Made by a program: the position numbers and the translations under genes | Assembly (NCBI GenBank): GCA_047633175.1 | Contig: JBLIEQ010000021.1 | Span: 1 to 64,000, forward strand | Length of the DNA: 64,000 bases | Direction: 5' to 3' | Source: Motiliproteus sp047633175 | GTDB lineage: Bacteria > Pseudomonadota > Gammaproteobacteria > Pseudomonadales > Balneatricaceae | The notes under the pieces: generated by a model | What the model saw: only the letters and a program-made list of their open reading frames with translations | What the model was told of the DNA's origin: nothing | The model's database searches: none | Part shown: positions 23,746-31,294 of the stretch, piece by piece | Numbering within the stretch: the first letter of the stretch is position 1 | How the letters are laid out: each line of letters begins with the position of its first letter

Positions 23746-24456
23746 ATGATGGGGCGTATTATCAAAACCGCCCCATCAACAAAGCAGATGATCATGGAAG
23801 ACGAGAAGAAAAGTAAGAATGCCAAGCGAAGGCCGTTTAAACAAACAAAGCAGTTAGTCCGAATGGCTTTGAATGATGGCTGGACTCAAAAGAGTATCGC
23901 TGCGGCATGCCGGACTCACCAGTCCATTGTCAGCGATTGGAACAATGGGGCCAAGTACGGTCATGAAGACCAATTAATGCCGTTATTGGAGCAATATGGG
24001 CATAAAATTCGCCGAAACGCATTTCGGCTCTATTGGAATATCGATCCTGAAACTGGAACCAAATCATATCACCGTGTTGAAGGAACGGTAATCCTATCCG
24101 AAGCATTCAGCGAACCAAGACGGCAACACGCTAAACTGATCAAAAAAATCCCGGTAAGAAAACTTGTTGTACACCACCAGGGCAAAGGCCGTTTTCGCGT
24201 CGTGGAACAGAGCCGTATACAGTTCACGAATACAAATGAAGAATTGGAAAGCAGCCACGAAGATGCCATTTGGGTTTCCACGGTGACCGACCAGTTTGAT
24301 GAGGCTGGGTTAATTGAATATGTGGATCGGTATAAGTTAGACGAACTCCGTGATCAACCTGGTGATGGATCCACTTTGATGTTTTTGATACGAAAGGCTC
24401 TACTTATTCATGGCTTCTACGTTGACGGTGTTGTGGAATATCCGGCAGTTTGGTAG
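23746..24456 (+). CDS. Unknown protein with helix-turn-helix, about 236 aa
   Basis: Function not recognised. Residues about 35-65 (LVRMALNDGWTQKSIAAACRTHQSIVSDWNNG) read as an HTH that should bind DNA; the rest is a mixed domain (RNAFRLYWNIDPETGTKSYHRVEG, KKIPVRKLVVHHQGKGRFRVVEQ, ALLIHGFYVDGVVEYP) with no known motif. The frame is open to a GTG at 23722; ATG 23746 or 23749 is more likely. Moderately AT-rich and between an IS remnant and a terminator, so probably acquired. Confidence 0.6.
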   Translation: MMGRIIKTAPSTKQMIMEDEKKSKNAKRRPFKQTKQLVRMALNDGWTQKSIAAACRTHQSIVSDWNNGAKYGHEDQLMPLLEQYGHKIRRNAFRLYWNIDPETGTKSYHRVEGTVILSEAFSEPRRQHAKLIKKIPVRKLVVHHQGKGRFRVVEQSRIQFTNTNEELESSHEDAIWVSTVTDQFDEAGLIEYVDRYKLDELRDQPGDGSTLMFLIRKALLIHGFYVDGVVEYPAVW

Positions 24457-24687
24457 CTTAATCATGCAACCCAAAAGGTCAGCGGGCTCCTTAACGTCCA
24501 TACACAGCGGGAAACCGCTTATGTTTGAATCCCTTCGGGGAAGTCCCGTGACCAGCCAGCTCGCTGCCACGGCGCTATCAAGCAACATAAGGTATGCAAA
24601 GTTATTGCTCTGTATGGGGATAGGTGAACGGGCGACTTATTAGCCGAAACGTGATTTTGTGTTTAGGGAATGGGGTGGGATAAAGTC
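24457..24687 (+). other. Unassigned region between the HTH gene and its terminator
   Basis: About 230 bases after the stop codon of the HTH gene but before the next terminator. It holds short complementary pieces (GCGGGAAACCGC; CTTCGGGG) and may be a structured 3' UTR or small RNA. A 77-codon frame (24410-24643) has no ribosome site and no recognisable similarity. Confidence 0.3.
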
Positions 24688-24723
24688 AAGCCGTCGGTAC
24701 AGACTGACCGCTTGGCTTTTTTT
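24688..24723 (+). terminator. Intrinsic terminator
   Basis: AAGCC/GGCTT outer stem, GTCGGT/ACTGAC inner stem (one G-T pair), 4-base loop and a T7 run. The following 24724-25033 stretch shows no gene. Confidence 0.75.
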
Positions 24724-25033
24724 GTCCTCTTCTCCGTTGTTCACTCGGGACTCCTAACTGCGCCCCTATCCATAAATCGGCCAACTCTTTGGGGCCGCGT
24801 GGTGCGGGTGCGCCAGCTATCTACTTGAAAGCGCTTATTGTAGCTATCCTCCCATCCTTTGCGACGGCAGGGCAGACCGCTACACTCTCTCAGACAGCAT
24901 TCAAGAACAAAACACCTGCTCCCCCCACCCCCACCGATCACTACTAGCGTATATTCTAATATAATGAGATCCTGCAGTCCGCTACAAAACCCTGAATTTA
25001 TATAGTTTTACGCGATGCAACAGGAGATCAGCC

Positions 25034-25921
25034 ATGGATACCCAGCCAGCAACGCCAGCCTCCCCTCAGGTTAAGGCCTTCTTTGACGAGTCGACGAACA
25101 CCTTTAGCTATGTGATCCGTGATCCGCAGTCGAATAGCTGTGCGATCATCGACTCGGTGCTGGACTTTGACTATGCAAGTGGCCGTACAGAGGTGCGTTC
25201 GGCTAACCAGATTATCGATTACATCCGCGCCGAGCAGCTGCAGGTTGAGTGGATTCTGGAGACTCATGTGCATGCCGACCATCTTTCCGCAGCCGCGTAT
25301 CTGCAGGCGCAGCTGGGGGGGATGACCGGCATCGGCGCGCAGATTGTGATGGTCCAGGACAGCTTTGGGGCGGTGTTTAATGCCGGGAGCGAGTTTGCGC
25401 GTGACGGCAGTCAGTTTGACCGACTCTTCGCCGAGGGTGACTCTTTTAGTATCGGCCAACTCCAGGGCGCGGTACTACACACCCCCGGACATACCCCCGC
25501 CTGTCTTACCTACGTGATTAGTGACACCGCCTTTGTCGGTGATACCTTGTTTATGCCGGATTACGGCACGGCGCGCTGCGATTTTCCGGGCGGTGATGCC
25601 GGGACGCTGTATCAGTCCATTCAGAAGGTGCTTAGCCTTCCCGATAGCACCCGCCTGTTCCTCTGTCATGATTACAGGGCACCCGGCCGGGACGCGGTGA
25701 TGCATCAGAGTTCGGTTATCGAACAGCGCCAACAGAATATCCATGTGCATGAGGGGATCAGCGAAGCTGAGTTTGTGCGCATGCGCACCGAACGCGACGC
25801 CACCCTGAACATGCCCGCGCTAATGCTGCCGGCGGTGCAGGTGAATATGCGCGGCGGTGAGATGCCGGCGCCTGAAGAGAACGGCCAGAGCTATCTGAAG
25901 ATTCCTGTTAATCTGTTTTAA
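25034..25921 (+). CDS. MBL-fold hydrolase, persulfide dioxygenase-like (Blh/ETHE1 group)
   Basis: 295 aa metallo-beta-lactamase fold with the metal motif THVHADH (about residue 76), further ligands in HTPGHTP, FVGDTLF and LCHDY. The length and sequence (FFDESTNTFSYVIRDPQSNSCAIIDSVLDFD) match the group including Blh of the bigR operon and ETHE1, which oxidise glutathione persulfide to sulfite. AGGAG ribosome site. The next gene encodes the DUF442 phosphatase-like domain often fused or adjacent to Blh, supporting a role in sulfide detoxification. Confidence 0.88.
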   Translation: MDTQPATPASPQVKAFFDESTNTFSYVIRDPQSNSCAIIDSVLDFDYASGRTEVRSANQIIDYIRAEQLQVEWILETHVHADHLSAAAYLQAQLGGMTGIGAQIVMVQDSFGAVFNAGSEFARDGSQFDRLFAEGDSFSIGQLQGAVLHTPGHTPACLTYVISDTAFVGDTLFMPDYGTARCDFPGGDAGTLYQSIQKVLSLPDSTRLFLCHDYRAPGRDAVMHQSSVIEQRQQNIHVHEGISEAEFVRMRTERDATLNMPALMLPAVQVNMRGGEMPAPEENGQSYLKIPVNLF

Positions 25922-25938
25922 CTCCCCTGAGGTGCCCT

Positions 25939-26367
25939 ATGGAAATCAAAGAACTAGAACCCGGATTCAGCATCTGTCATGCCCTCTACCCTGCGGATAT
26001 GGCCGAGATCAAAGCGCGTGGCTTTCAGGCGATAATCTGCAATCGCATGCCGGGGGAAGCCGAGGACCATGCCGATGATGCATTACTGTGCCAAGCCGCT
26101 GCAGCCTCGGGCTTAGCGTGGCGAGAGATCCCCGTGGTACCCGGTGACTATACGGCCGAGGCGATAGCGGCGTTCGGACAGGCGCTGGAGACGCTGCCGA
26201 CGCCTCTGCTGGCCTTCTGCCGCACCGGACGCCGTGCCGCCTCCCTGTGGGTGCATAGCCAGGCCCAAAAACCGGGCTGTGATATCGGCGCGCTGCTGCA
26301 GGCCGCGCATACGGCGGGGCATGATGTGTCGGATCAGCATGTGCCGGATCAACAGCTGTCGGATTAA
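25939..26367 (+). CDS. DUF442 / TIGR01244 family sulfur transferase or phosphatase-like protein
   Basis: 142 aa. Contains the Cys-x5-Arg-type loop FCRTGRRAASLW (about residues 95-106) of the dual-specificity-phosphatase/rhodanese-like fold used by BLH-associated proteins, and ISVCHAL-type start (FSICHALYPADMAEIKARGFQAIICNRM in pieces). 17 bp after the MBL gene, surely co-transcribed; the pair probably handles persulfides. The C-terminal tail is encoded by a short tandem repeat (GTCGGATCAACAGCT, 26325-26385) that continues past the stop codon. Confidence 0.82.
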   Translation: MEIKELEPGFSICHALYPADMAEIKARGFQAIICNRMPGEAEDHADDALLCQAAAASGLAWREIPVVPGDYTAEAIAAFGQALETLPTPLLAFCRTGRRAASLWVHSQAQKPGCDIGALLQAAHTAGHDVSDQHVPDQQLSD

Positions 26368-26388
26368 CAGCTGTCGGATCAACATGGC
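26316..26388 (+). repeat. Short tandem repeat at the end of the DUF442 gene
   Basis: Four imperfect copies of about 15-18 bases with core GTCGGATCA or CCGGATCAACAGCT. The repeat crosses the stop codon. The rest of the gap to 26692 has no recognisable gene; reading frames there are short and without ribosome sites. Confidence 0.55.
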
Positions 26389-26692
26389 AGCTTGGCTAAA
26401 CGCTAATCCTACACGAAGGCGACCACCCGACTGCTCTGGAATACGGGTATCGATCGCCATCTGGCCGAGGTGAGAGGCCCGGTCATGGACAGACTCTGCG
26501 CCGTCGATTTTCCGCAGCCTTTAAATGGCAGGGGCTTTATGAGTAGCGATGAGGCGTGTCCTCCCCCTGAAACAAGACGCTGAGCCTGCGGTAGCTGAGC
26601 TGTTGCGTATGCCGCGAAAAGACGCCTACTATTCGCACTCTGAGGCGATATGAAAAGACCTTGACCCTAAGATGTGACCCTGGAGCATACCG

Positions 26693-27634
26693 ATGAATAC
26701 CCGCACGCCTTTGGATTCGATGGCAGTTAGTCTGATGGTTTTCTTTTGCTTATGCCTGGGTCTGCAGCAGATTGCGCTGAAAGTGGCGGCGCCCAATATA
26801 GCCCCCGTACTGCAGTTGGCGCTGCGCTCGGGGATCAGTGCCGGACTGGTAGCACTCTATATGTACCTGCGCGGCGAACGGCTGACCCTTGCCGATGGCA
26901 ATTGGAAACTGGGGCTGATGGTTGGCGTGCTGTTTACCCTGGAGTATCTGTTTCTGGGTCAAGCACTGGAATACACCTCGGCCTCTCATACGGTGGTGTT
27001 TCTCTATACCTCGCCCATCTTCGCAGCCTTTATTCTCCATTTTCTCGTCGAGAGCGAGAAAATGGCACCACTGCAATGGCTTGGTATCGCTCTGGCCTTC
27101 CTGGGAATCGTCTTAGCCTTTTTGGGTCCTCAGAGCGGTGCAATCCTAGCGTCCACCTCCCTGCTCGGCGATGGTCTGGCATTACTGGCGGGTGCAGCTT
27201 GGGGGCTGGCGACCGTATTGATCCGGACCTCCCGCCTGGCGAGAGTTTCGCCCAAAGAGACCCTGCTCTACCAGCTTATAACGGCATTTGTCTTGCTGAG
27301 CCTCAGTGCCGCAGCACTCGATCAGTTAACGTTTAACGTGACTCCGGTTGCCGTGGCGAGTCTGGCCTTTCAGTCGGTCATCGTTTCCTTTGTCGCGTTC
27401 TTGATCTGGTTCTGGTTGTTACGCCACTATCCGGCTTCACAGGTAGGGGTCTTATCCTTAATGACCCCGTTGTTCGGCGTTGCGCTGGGAGGCTGGTTAC
27501 TCAGTGAGTCGATTGAGCCGGCTTTTCTGAATGGCGCGTTGATGGTCATCGTCGGCATTATATTGGTGAGTGGTCATGCATGGCTTACACACATGCTGTA
27601 CGCCTGGCGCAAGGCGAGGCCGAGAAAGAGTTAA
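26693..27634 (+). CDS. EamA family (DMT superfamily) transporter
   Basis: 313 aa with about ten hydrophobic segments in two EamA repeats. First repeat: MVFFCLCLGLQQIALKVAAP, SGISAGLVALYMYLRGERL, LEYLFLGQALEYTSASHTVVFLYTSPIFAAF (in pieces); second begins near LLGDGLALLAGAAWGLATVLIRTS and ends LMTPLFGVALGGWLLSE. Inner-membrane exporter or importer of metabolites; substrate not predictable. GGAG ribosome site eight bases before the ATG. Stands alone. Confidence 0.9.
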   Translation: MNTRTPLDSMAVSLMVFFCLCLGLQQIALKVAAPNIAPVLQLALRSGISAGLVALYMYLRGERLTLADGNWKLGLMVGVLFTLEYLFLGQALEYTSASHTVVFLYTSPIFAAFILHFLVESEKMAPLQWLGIALAFLGIVLAFLGPQSGAILASTSLLGDGLALLAGAAWGLATVLIRTSRLARVSPKETLLYQLITAFVLLSLSAAALDQLTFNVTPVAVASLAFQSVIVSFVAFLIWFWLLRHYPASQVGVLSLMTPLFGVALGGWLLSESIEPAFLNGALMVIVGIILVSGHAWLTHMLYAWRKARPRKS

Positions 27635-27740
27635 CGTCGACCGCTAAACGGCCAGCCTGATGCGATATGGAAAGACCTGCCCCCCCTTCTCTCACTCAGG
27701 CAGGCTCCCACAAGGGGGTTTAAAGAACATGAAAGAAAGT

Positions 27741-27771
27741 TGTTGCACTGCAACATAGATAGGGATACTAT
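27741..27771 (+). promoter_or_regulatory. Phasin promoter with palindromic operator
   Basis: TTGCAC (27743-27748) and TACTAT (27766-27771) with a 17-base spacer form a good promoter 37 bases before the ATG. The -35 lies inside the perfect palindrome TGTTGCACTGCAACA (27741-27755), a likely repressor site; PhaR-type regulators commonly control phasins. Confidence 0.68.
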
Positions 27772-27807
27772 TCCTTCGTCAACTACTTTTAAACAGGGGT
27801 ACATAAT

Positions 27808-28164
27808 ATGTTCAAGACACTTCCTACGACTGACTTCTCAGCTTTTGGCGCACCTGTTCAGAAGCTTATTGAGCTGAACACCGCAACCATGAAGAAGGCG
27901 TTCGAGCTCCAGAAGTCTGCTTTTGAGAAACAAATTGCTCAGTCACAGGCTGATTTCAAAGCGGTTTCAGAAATCAAAGACGCTGAGGCACTAACTTCTT
28001 ATGTGACCGTTAAGTCTGAAGAAGCTAAGGCCAGCCTTGAAACACTGAAAACTGATGCTCAGGTTGCTGCTGAAAGCGCCAAAGCATACTTTGCTGAAGT
28101 TCAGGCTATCATGACTGAAGGCACGGAAGCGGTTACCAAAGCAGCGACATCTAAAGCTAAGTAG
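27808..28164 (+). CDS. Phasin family protein
   Basis: 118 aa, almost wholly alpha-helical and amphipathic: PVQKLIELNTATMKKAFELQ, AFEKQIAQSQADFKAVSEIK, SYVTVKSEEAKASLETLK, fitting Pfam Phasin_2. Phasins coat polyhydroxyalkanoate granules and control their size. AGGGG ribosome site, dedicated promoter and terminator, so a single-gene unit. No PHA synthase is in this window; the call implies the organism stores PHA elsewhere in the genome. Confidence 0.88.
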   Translation: MFKTLPTTDFSAFGAPVQKLIELNTATMKKAFELQKSAFEKQIAQSQADFKAVSEIKDAEALTSYVTVKSEEAKASLETLKTDAQVAAESAKAYFAEVQAIMTEGTEAVTKAATSKAK

Positions 28165-28235
28165 CTAACAATGCTGTAACTAAAGCTACACTTAAGCTAA
28201 CTTAAGCTAACTTAAGCTTAAGTTAATTGTAAGAA

Positions 28236-28270
28236 AAGGCTCCCACCAGCGATGGTGGGGGCCTTTTTTT
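28236..28270 (+). terminator. Phasin terminator
   Basis: GGCTCCCACCA with its complement, short loop and T7. Preceded by three copies of CTTAAGCTAA (28190-28225). Confidence 0.9.
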
Positions 28271-28408
28271 GTGCCCGTAGAATAGCGGTGCCCGATCACG
28301 TCAACAGGGATATCCGCCACCTGGGAGGCTGTCCCGGTGGCGCTCCAGGCAACCTCCTCCCGAGTGAAACAATCATTGGTTGATACCTGACCTGATAATG
28401 GCTGTTAA

Positions 28409-28436
28409 GCATTGCAATAGTGCTATGCTGCAATGC
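28409..28436. repeat. Inverted repeat GCATTGCA...TGCAATGC upstream of the Hsp70 cluster
   Basis: Arms GCATTGCA (28409-28416) and TGCAATGC (28429-28436), with ATAG/CTAT able to pair inside. It shares TTGCA half-sites with the phasin operator. The remainder of 28271-28640 holds repeated TGTTGTTCAAT words (28479-28525) and no gene. Confidence 0.45.
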
Positions 28437-28640
28437 AAAATGAACATTGACGATTAACGGCAGCACAGGGCTGTTTGATCTGTTGTTCAATATGTTGCTA
28501 CATCTGTTGTTCAATCTGTTGTTAAACTTGCTGGCTGCCGACGCTACGGCATCCGTCACCTGAGGTCCTGCTCGCGGGGTTTACACGCCAGTGACGCAGA
28601 GTTCAGCAGACTCCGGGTCCACAAAGGAAGATATACCACG

Positions 28641-29207
28641 ATGCCTATTGAATTTAGTTTGCTCCCCGTTACTTTTGATTCGCTGCACCTGACGCTGCTT
28701 ATCCTGGCTCTGGCGCTGTTGGTGGCGCTGATCAAAAAGCCTGCTGCTATCAAGTCCGCCGAGACCGATGAGCAGCCAGCAACCCCTGCCCCTGTACCTA
28801 AGGTCGCGGCCTCCGTACTCAAAAAGGCCATCCCCGACTCCGCTCTGCAGCTGCTGTCGCTGTTGCAGCAGGAAGCGCGCTTTCTGGACTTCGTTCACGA
28901 AGACCTCAGCAGCTATTCGGACGCCGATATAGGGGCCGCCGCCCGAGTGGTACATACGGGCAGTGCCAAGACCATCGCCAGCTACTTCTCCCTTGCACCG
29001 ATTCGCACCGAACCGGAGGAATCCGAGCTGACCCTGGAGCCTGGCTTCGATGCGTCCGGCGTGCGCCTGACCGGTAATGTTGTGGGTACGGCGCCCTTCA
29101 CCGGCACGCTGGTACATCGCGGCTGGAGAGTCACCGAGGTGCGTTTGCCGCAGCTGGCCAAGGGCCATGACGTTCACATCCTGGCACCGGCAGAGGTCGA
29201 GTTATGA
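28641..29207 (+). CDS. DUF2760 domain-containing protein
   Basis: 188 aa. One N-terminal membrane segment (LHLTLLILALALLVALIKKP), a Pro/Ala linker, then the DUF2760 domain (ALQLLSLLQQEARFLDFVHEDLSSYSDADIGAAARVVH, in pieces). Function unknown in the family. The stop codon overlaps the start of the first Hsp70 gene (ATGA), and the DUF2760-Hsp70-Hsp70 order is a recurring arrangement as far as I recall, suggesting a membrane anchor or adaptor for the two chaperones. Confidence 0.85.
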   Translation: MPIEFSLLPVTFDSLHLTLLILALALLVALIKKPAAIKSAETDEQPATPAPVPKVAASVLKKAIPDSALQLLSLLQQEARFLDFVHEDLSSYSDADIGAAARVVHTGSAKTIASYFSLAPIRTEPEESELTLEPGFDASGVRLTGNVVGTAPFTGTLVHRGWRVTEVRLPQLAKGHDVHILAPAEVEL

Positions 29208-31033
29208 GCACTTCAGTGCAATCCGCGCGCTATGCGGTCGGTATAGACCTGGGCACCACCCACTGTGTGCTCTGTTATGTCGAACTCGGCGATGAGACGG
29301 GCATGCCCCCCGAGATTGTGGCCATCCCCCAGCTGACCCAGCCCGGGGCTATAGAGGCGCTGAACCAACTGCCCTCCTTTATCTATCAGCCCCATGATCA
29401 GGAGCTTAACGCCGCTGACCTGGCACTGCCCTGGTGCGAGAATCCGCCCTCTCTGGTGGGTGCGCTGGCCCGCAACCTGGGCAGTAAGACGCCGCTGCGC
29501 CTGGTCTCCAGTGCGAAGAGCTGGCTCTGTAATGCGGGTATCGATCGCCATGATGCCTTTCTGCCGCTCAACAGCCCGGAGGAGGTCGAAAAACTCTCGC
29601 CGCTGGCCGCCTCGACCGCGTTTCTGGAGCACCTGCGCGACAGCTGGGATCACAGTTTTCCCGAGACTCCCCTCACCGATCAGGAGGTGATACTCACCGT
29701 ACCGGCCTCTTTCGATCCGGGGGCGCGCGAGTTGACCGCAGACGCGGCCAGGGCCGCAGGCATCCAACATCTGACCCTGCTCGAAGAGCCACAGGCGGCG
29801 GTCTATAGCTGGCTGCAAACCTGCGGTGACGACTGGCGGGCGCAGGTGAGCGTCGGCGATATCATCCTGGTGGTGGATGTGGGTGGCGGCACCACGGACC
29901 TGTCGCTGATCGCGGTCAGCGAGAGCGACGGCAACCTGGTGCTGGACAGGATCGCCGTCGGCGAGCATATCCTGCTCGGTGGCGACAATATGGATCTGGC
30001 CCTGGCCTATCGCCTAAAAGCCAAACTGGCCGAAGAGGGCAAGCGCCTCCAGCCCTGGCAGATACTGGGGATCACCCATGGCTGCCGTGAAGCCAAGGAG
30101 CGGTTGCTGGCCGATCCAACTCTGGAGGCGGTACCCGTTGTGGTGCCCAGCCGGGGCTCCAAGCTGATCGGCGGCACCCTGAGCACCGAGCTGACCCGCG
30201 ATGAGGTGACTCAGACGCTGATCGAGGGGTTCTTCCCGCTGGTCGAGGTTTCCGAACATCCAGCGCAACAGACCCGGGGGGCGCTCAATCAGCTTGGCCT
30301 GCCCTATGCCAAGGATCCTGCTGTCTCTCGTCATCTGGCGGCGTTCCTGAGCCGCCAGCAGGGCGCTGCCGACGAACTCCTGGGAGAGACCCAGGGGGAC
30401 TTTATTCAGCCCTCCGCCATCCTGTTAAACGGCGGAGTGTTTAAGGCACCGCAACTGACCGAGCGCACCCTGACGCTGATCAACCAGTGGCTGGGCGCTG
30501 CCGGCGGCACTGACGCCCGCCTGCTGAAGGGACTGGATCTGGATCTGGCCGTCGCCCGCGGCGCCGCTTATTACGGTCAGGTGCGTCAGGGCCAGGGGGT
30601 ACGTATTCGCGGCGGCACTGCCAGCGCCTATTACATCGGCATAGAAAGTTCCATGCCGGCGATTCCGGGCATAGAAGCCCCGCTCGAAGCGCTCTGTATC
30701 GCACCCTTCGGCATGGAGGAGGGTTCCGAGATCACCCTCCAGGACCGTGAGTTCGGGCTGGTGGTGGGCGAACCGGTGCGTTTTAATTTCTTCGGTTCGA
30801 CCACCCGACGTGATGACGAGGCCGGCCTGCAATTGGATTATTGGGAGCCGGAAGAACTCGAAGCGCTGCCGGTGATCCAGGCCAACCTGACCCCCGAAGG
30901 CCGCAAACCAGGTGATCTGGTGCCGGTGCGTCTGGTCAGCCGCATCACGGAGATCGGCACTCTGTGTCTGGAGGCCGTGACCCTGGATGGCAACCAGCGC
31001 TGGCAGGTGGAGTTTGATGTCCGTAAGGCGTAG
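29204..31033 (+). CDS. Atypical Hsp70 family protein, 609 aa
   Basis: Hsp70 ATPase: phosphate-1 motif VGIDLGTTHCVLCYVE near residue 12, phosphate-2 VVDVGGGTTDLSLIAV (about 225), adenosine motif ILLNGGVFKAPQL (about 407). Beyond residue 460 a beta-rich region (RIRGGTASAYYIGIESSMP, ITLQDREFGLVVG) replaces the normal peptide-binding domain, and the helical lid and EEVKD tail of DnaK are absent. Overlaps DUF2760 by four bases. Partner co-chaperones are not evident; client unknown. Confidence 0.88.
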   Translation: MSTSVQSARYAVGIDLGTTHCVLCYVELGDETGMPPEIVAIPQLTQPGAIEALNQLPSFIYQPHDQELNAADLALPWCENPPSLVGALARNLGSKTPLRLVSSAKSWLCNAGIDRHDAFLPLNSPEEVEKLSPLAASTAFLEHLRDSWDHSFPETPLTDQEVILTVPASFDPGARELTADAARAAGIQHLTLLEEPQAAVYSWLQTCGDDWRAQVSVGDIILVVDVGGGTTDLSLIAVSESDGNLVLDRIAVGEHILLGGDNMDLALAYRLKAKLAEEGKRLQPWQILGITHGCREAKERLLADPTLEAVPVVVPSRGSKLIGGTLSTELTRDEVTQTLIEGFFPLVEVSEHPAQQTRGALNQLGLPYAKDPAVSRHLAAFLSRQQGAADELLGETQGDFIQPSAILLNGGVFKAPQLTERTLTLINQWLGAAGGTDARLLKGLDLDLAVARGAAYYGQVRQGQGVRIRGGTASAYYIGIESSMPAIPGIEAPLEALCIAPFGMEEGSEITLQDREFGLVVGEPVRFNFFGSTTRRDDEAGLQLDYWEPEELEALPVIQANLTPEGRKPGDLVPVRLVSRITEIGTLCLEAVTLDGNQRWQVEFDVRKA

Positions 31034-31039
31034 TCATCG

Positions 31040-31262
31040 TCGGACGACTCTCTACCCACAAAAGGCAGCACCCCTGTAGGTCGGACTTTAGTCCGACAAG
31101 GTTAACAAGGAGCGATGGTGGTCAGGCTAAAGCCTAACCTACAAAAAGCACACCTTTGTGGGTCGGACGATGGGTGTGCCCTGCTAGTATTGTCGGACTA
31201 AAGTCCGACCTACGAGTCTGACCTGCGAATCTGACTTTCTAGCCACAAAAAGCCGACCTACA
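31040..31262. repeat. Cluster of dispersed REP-like repeats between the two Hsp70 genes
   Basis: Contains GTAGGTCGGACTTTAGTCC with its mirror GGACTAAAGTCCGACCTAC, a variant CAGGCTAAAGCCTAACCTAC, and the ends CTACCCACAAAA and AGCCGACCTACAAAA. It is a tandem head-to-head cluster of about 220 bp. Transcription of the second Hsp70 may start after it. Confidence 0.8.
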
Positions 31263-31282
31263 AAAGAACTGATCCTCTGCGG

Positions 31283-31288
31283 TAGAAT
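31283..31288 (+). promoter_or_regulatory. Possible -10 of the second Hsp70 gene
   Basis: TAGAAT ends seven bases before the ATG, and no Shine-Dalgarno is present; a leaderless start is possible, as for smpB. No good -35 seen. Confidence 0.3.
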
Positions 31289-31294
31289 GCCCCC

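Noticed and set aside
24410..24643. 77-codon frame after the HTH gene
   Set aside because: Overlaps the HTH gene, lacks a ribosome site and shows no recognisable family.
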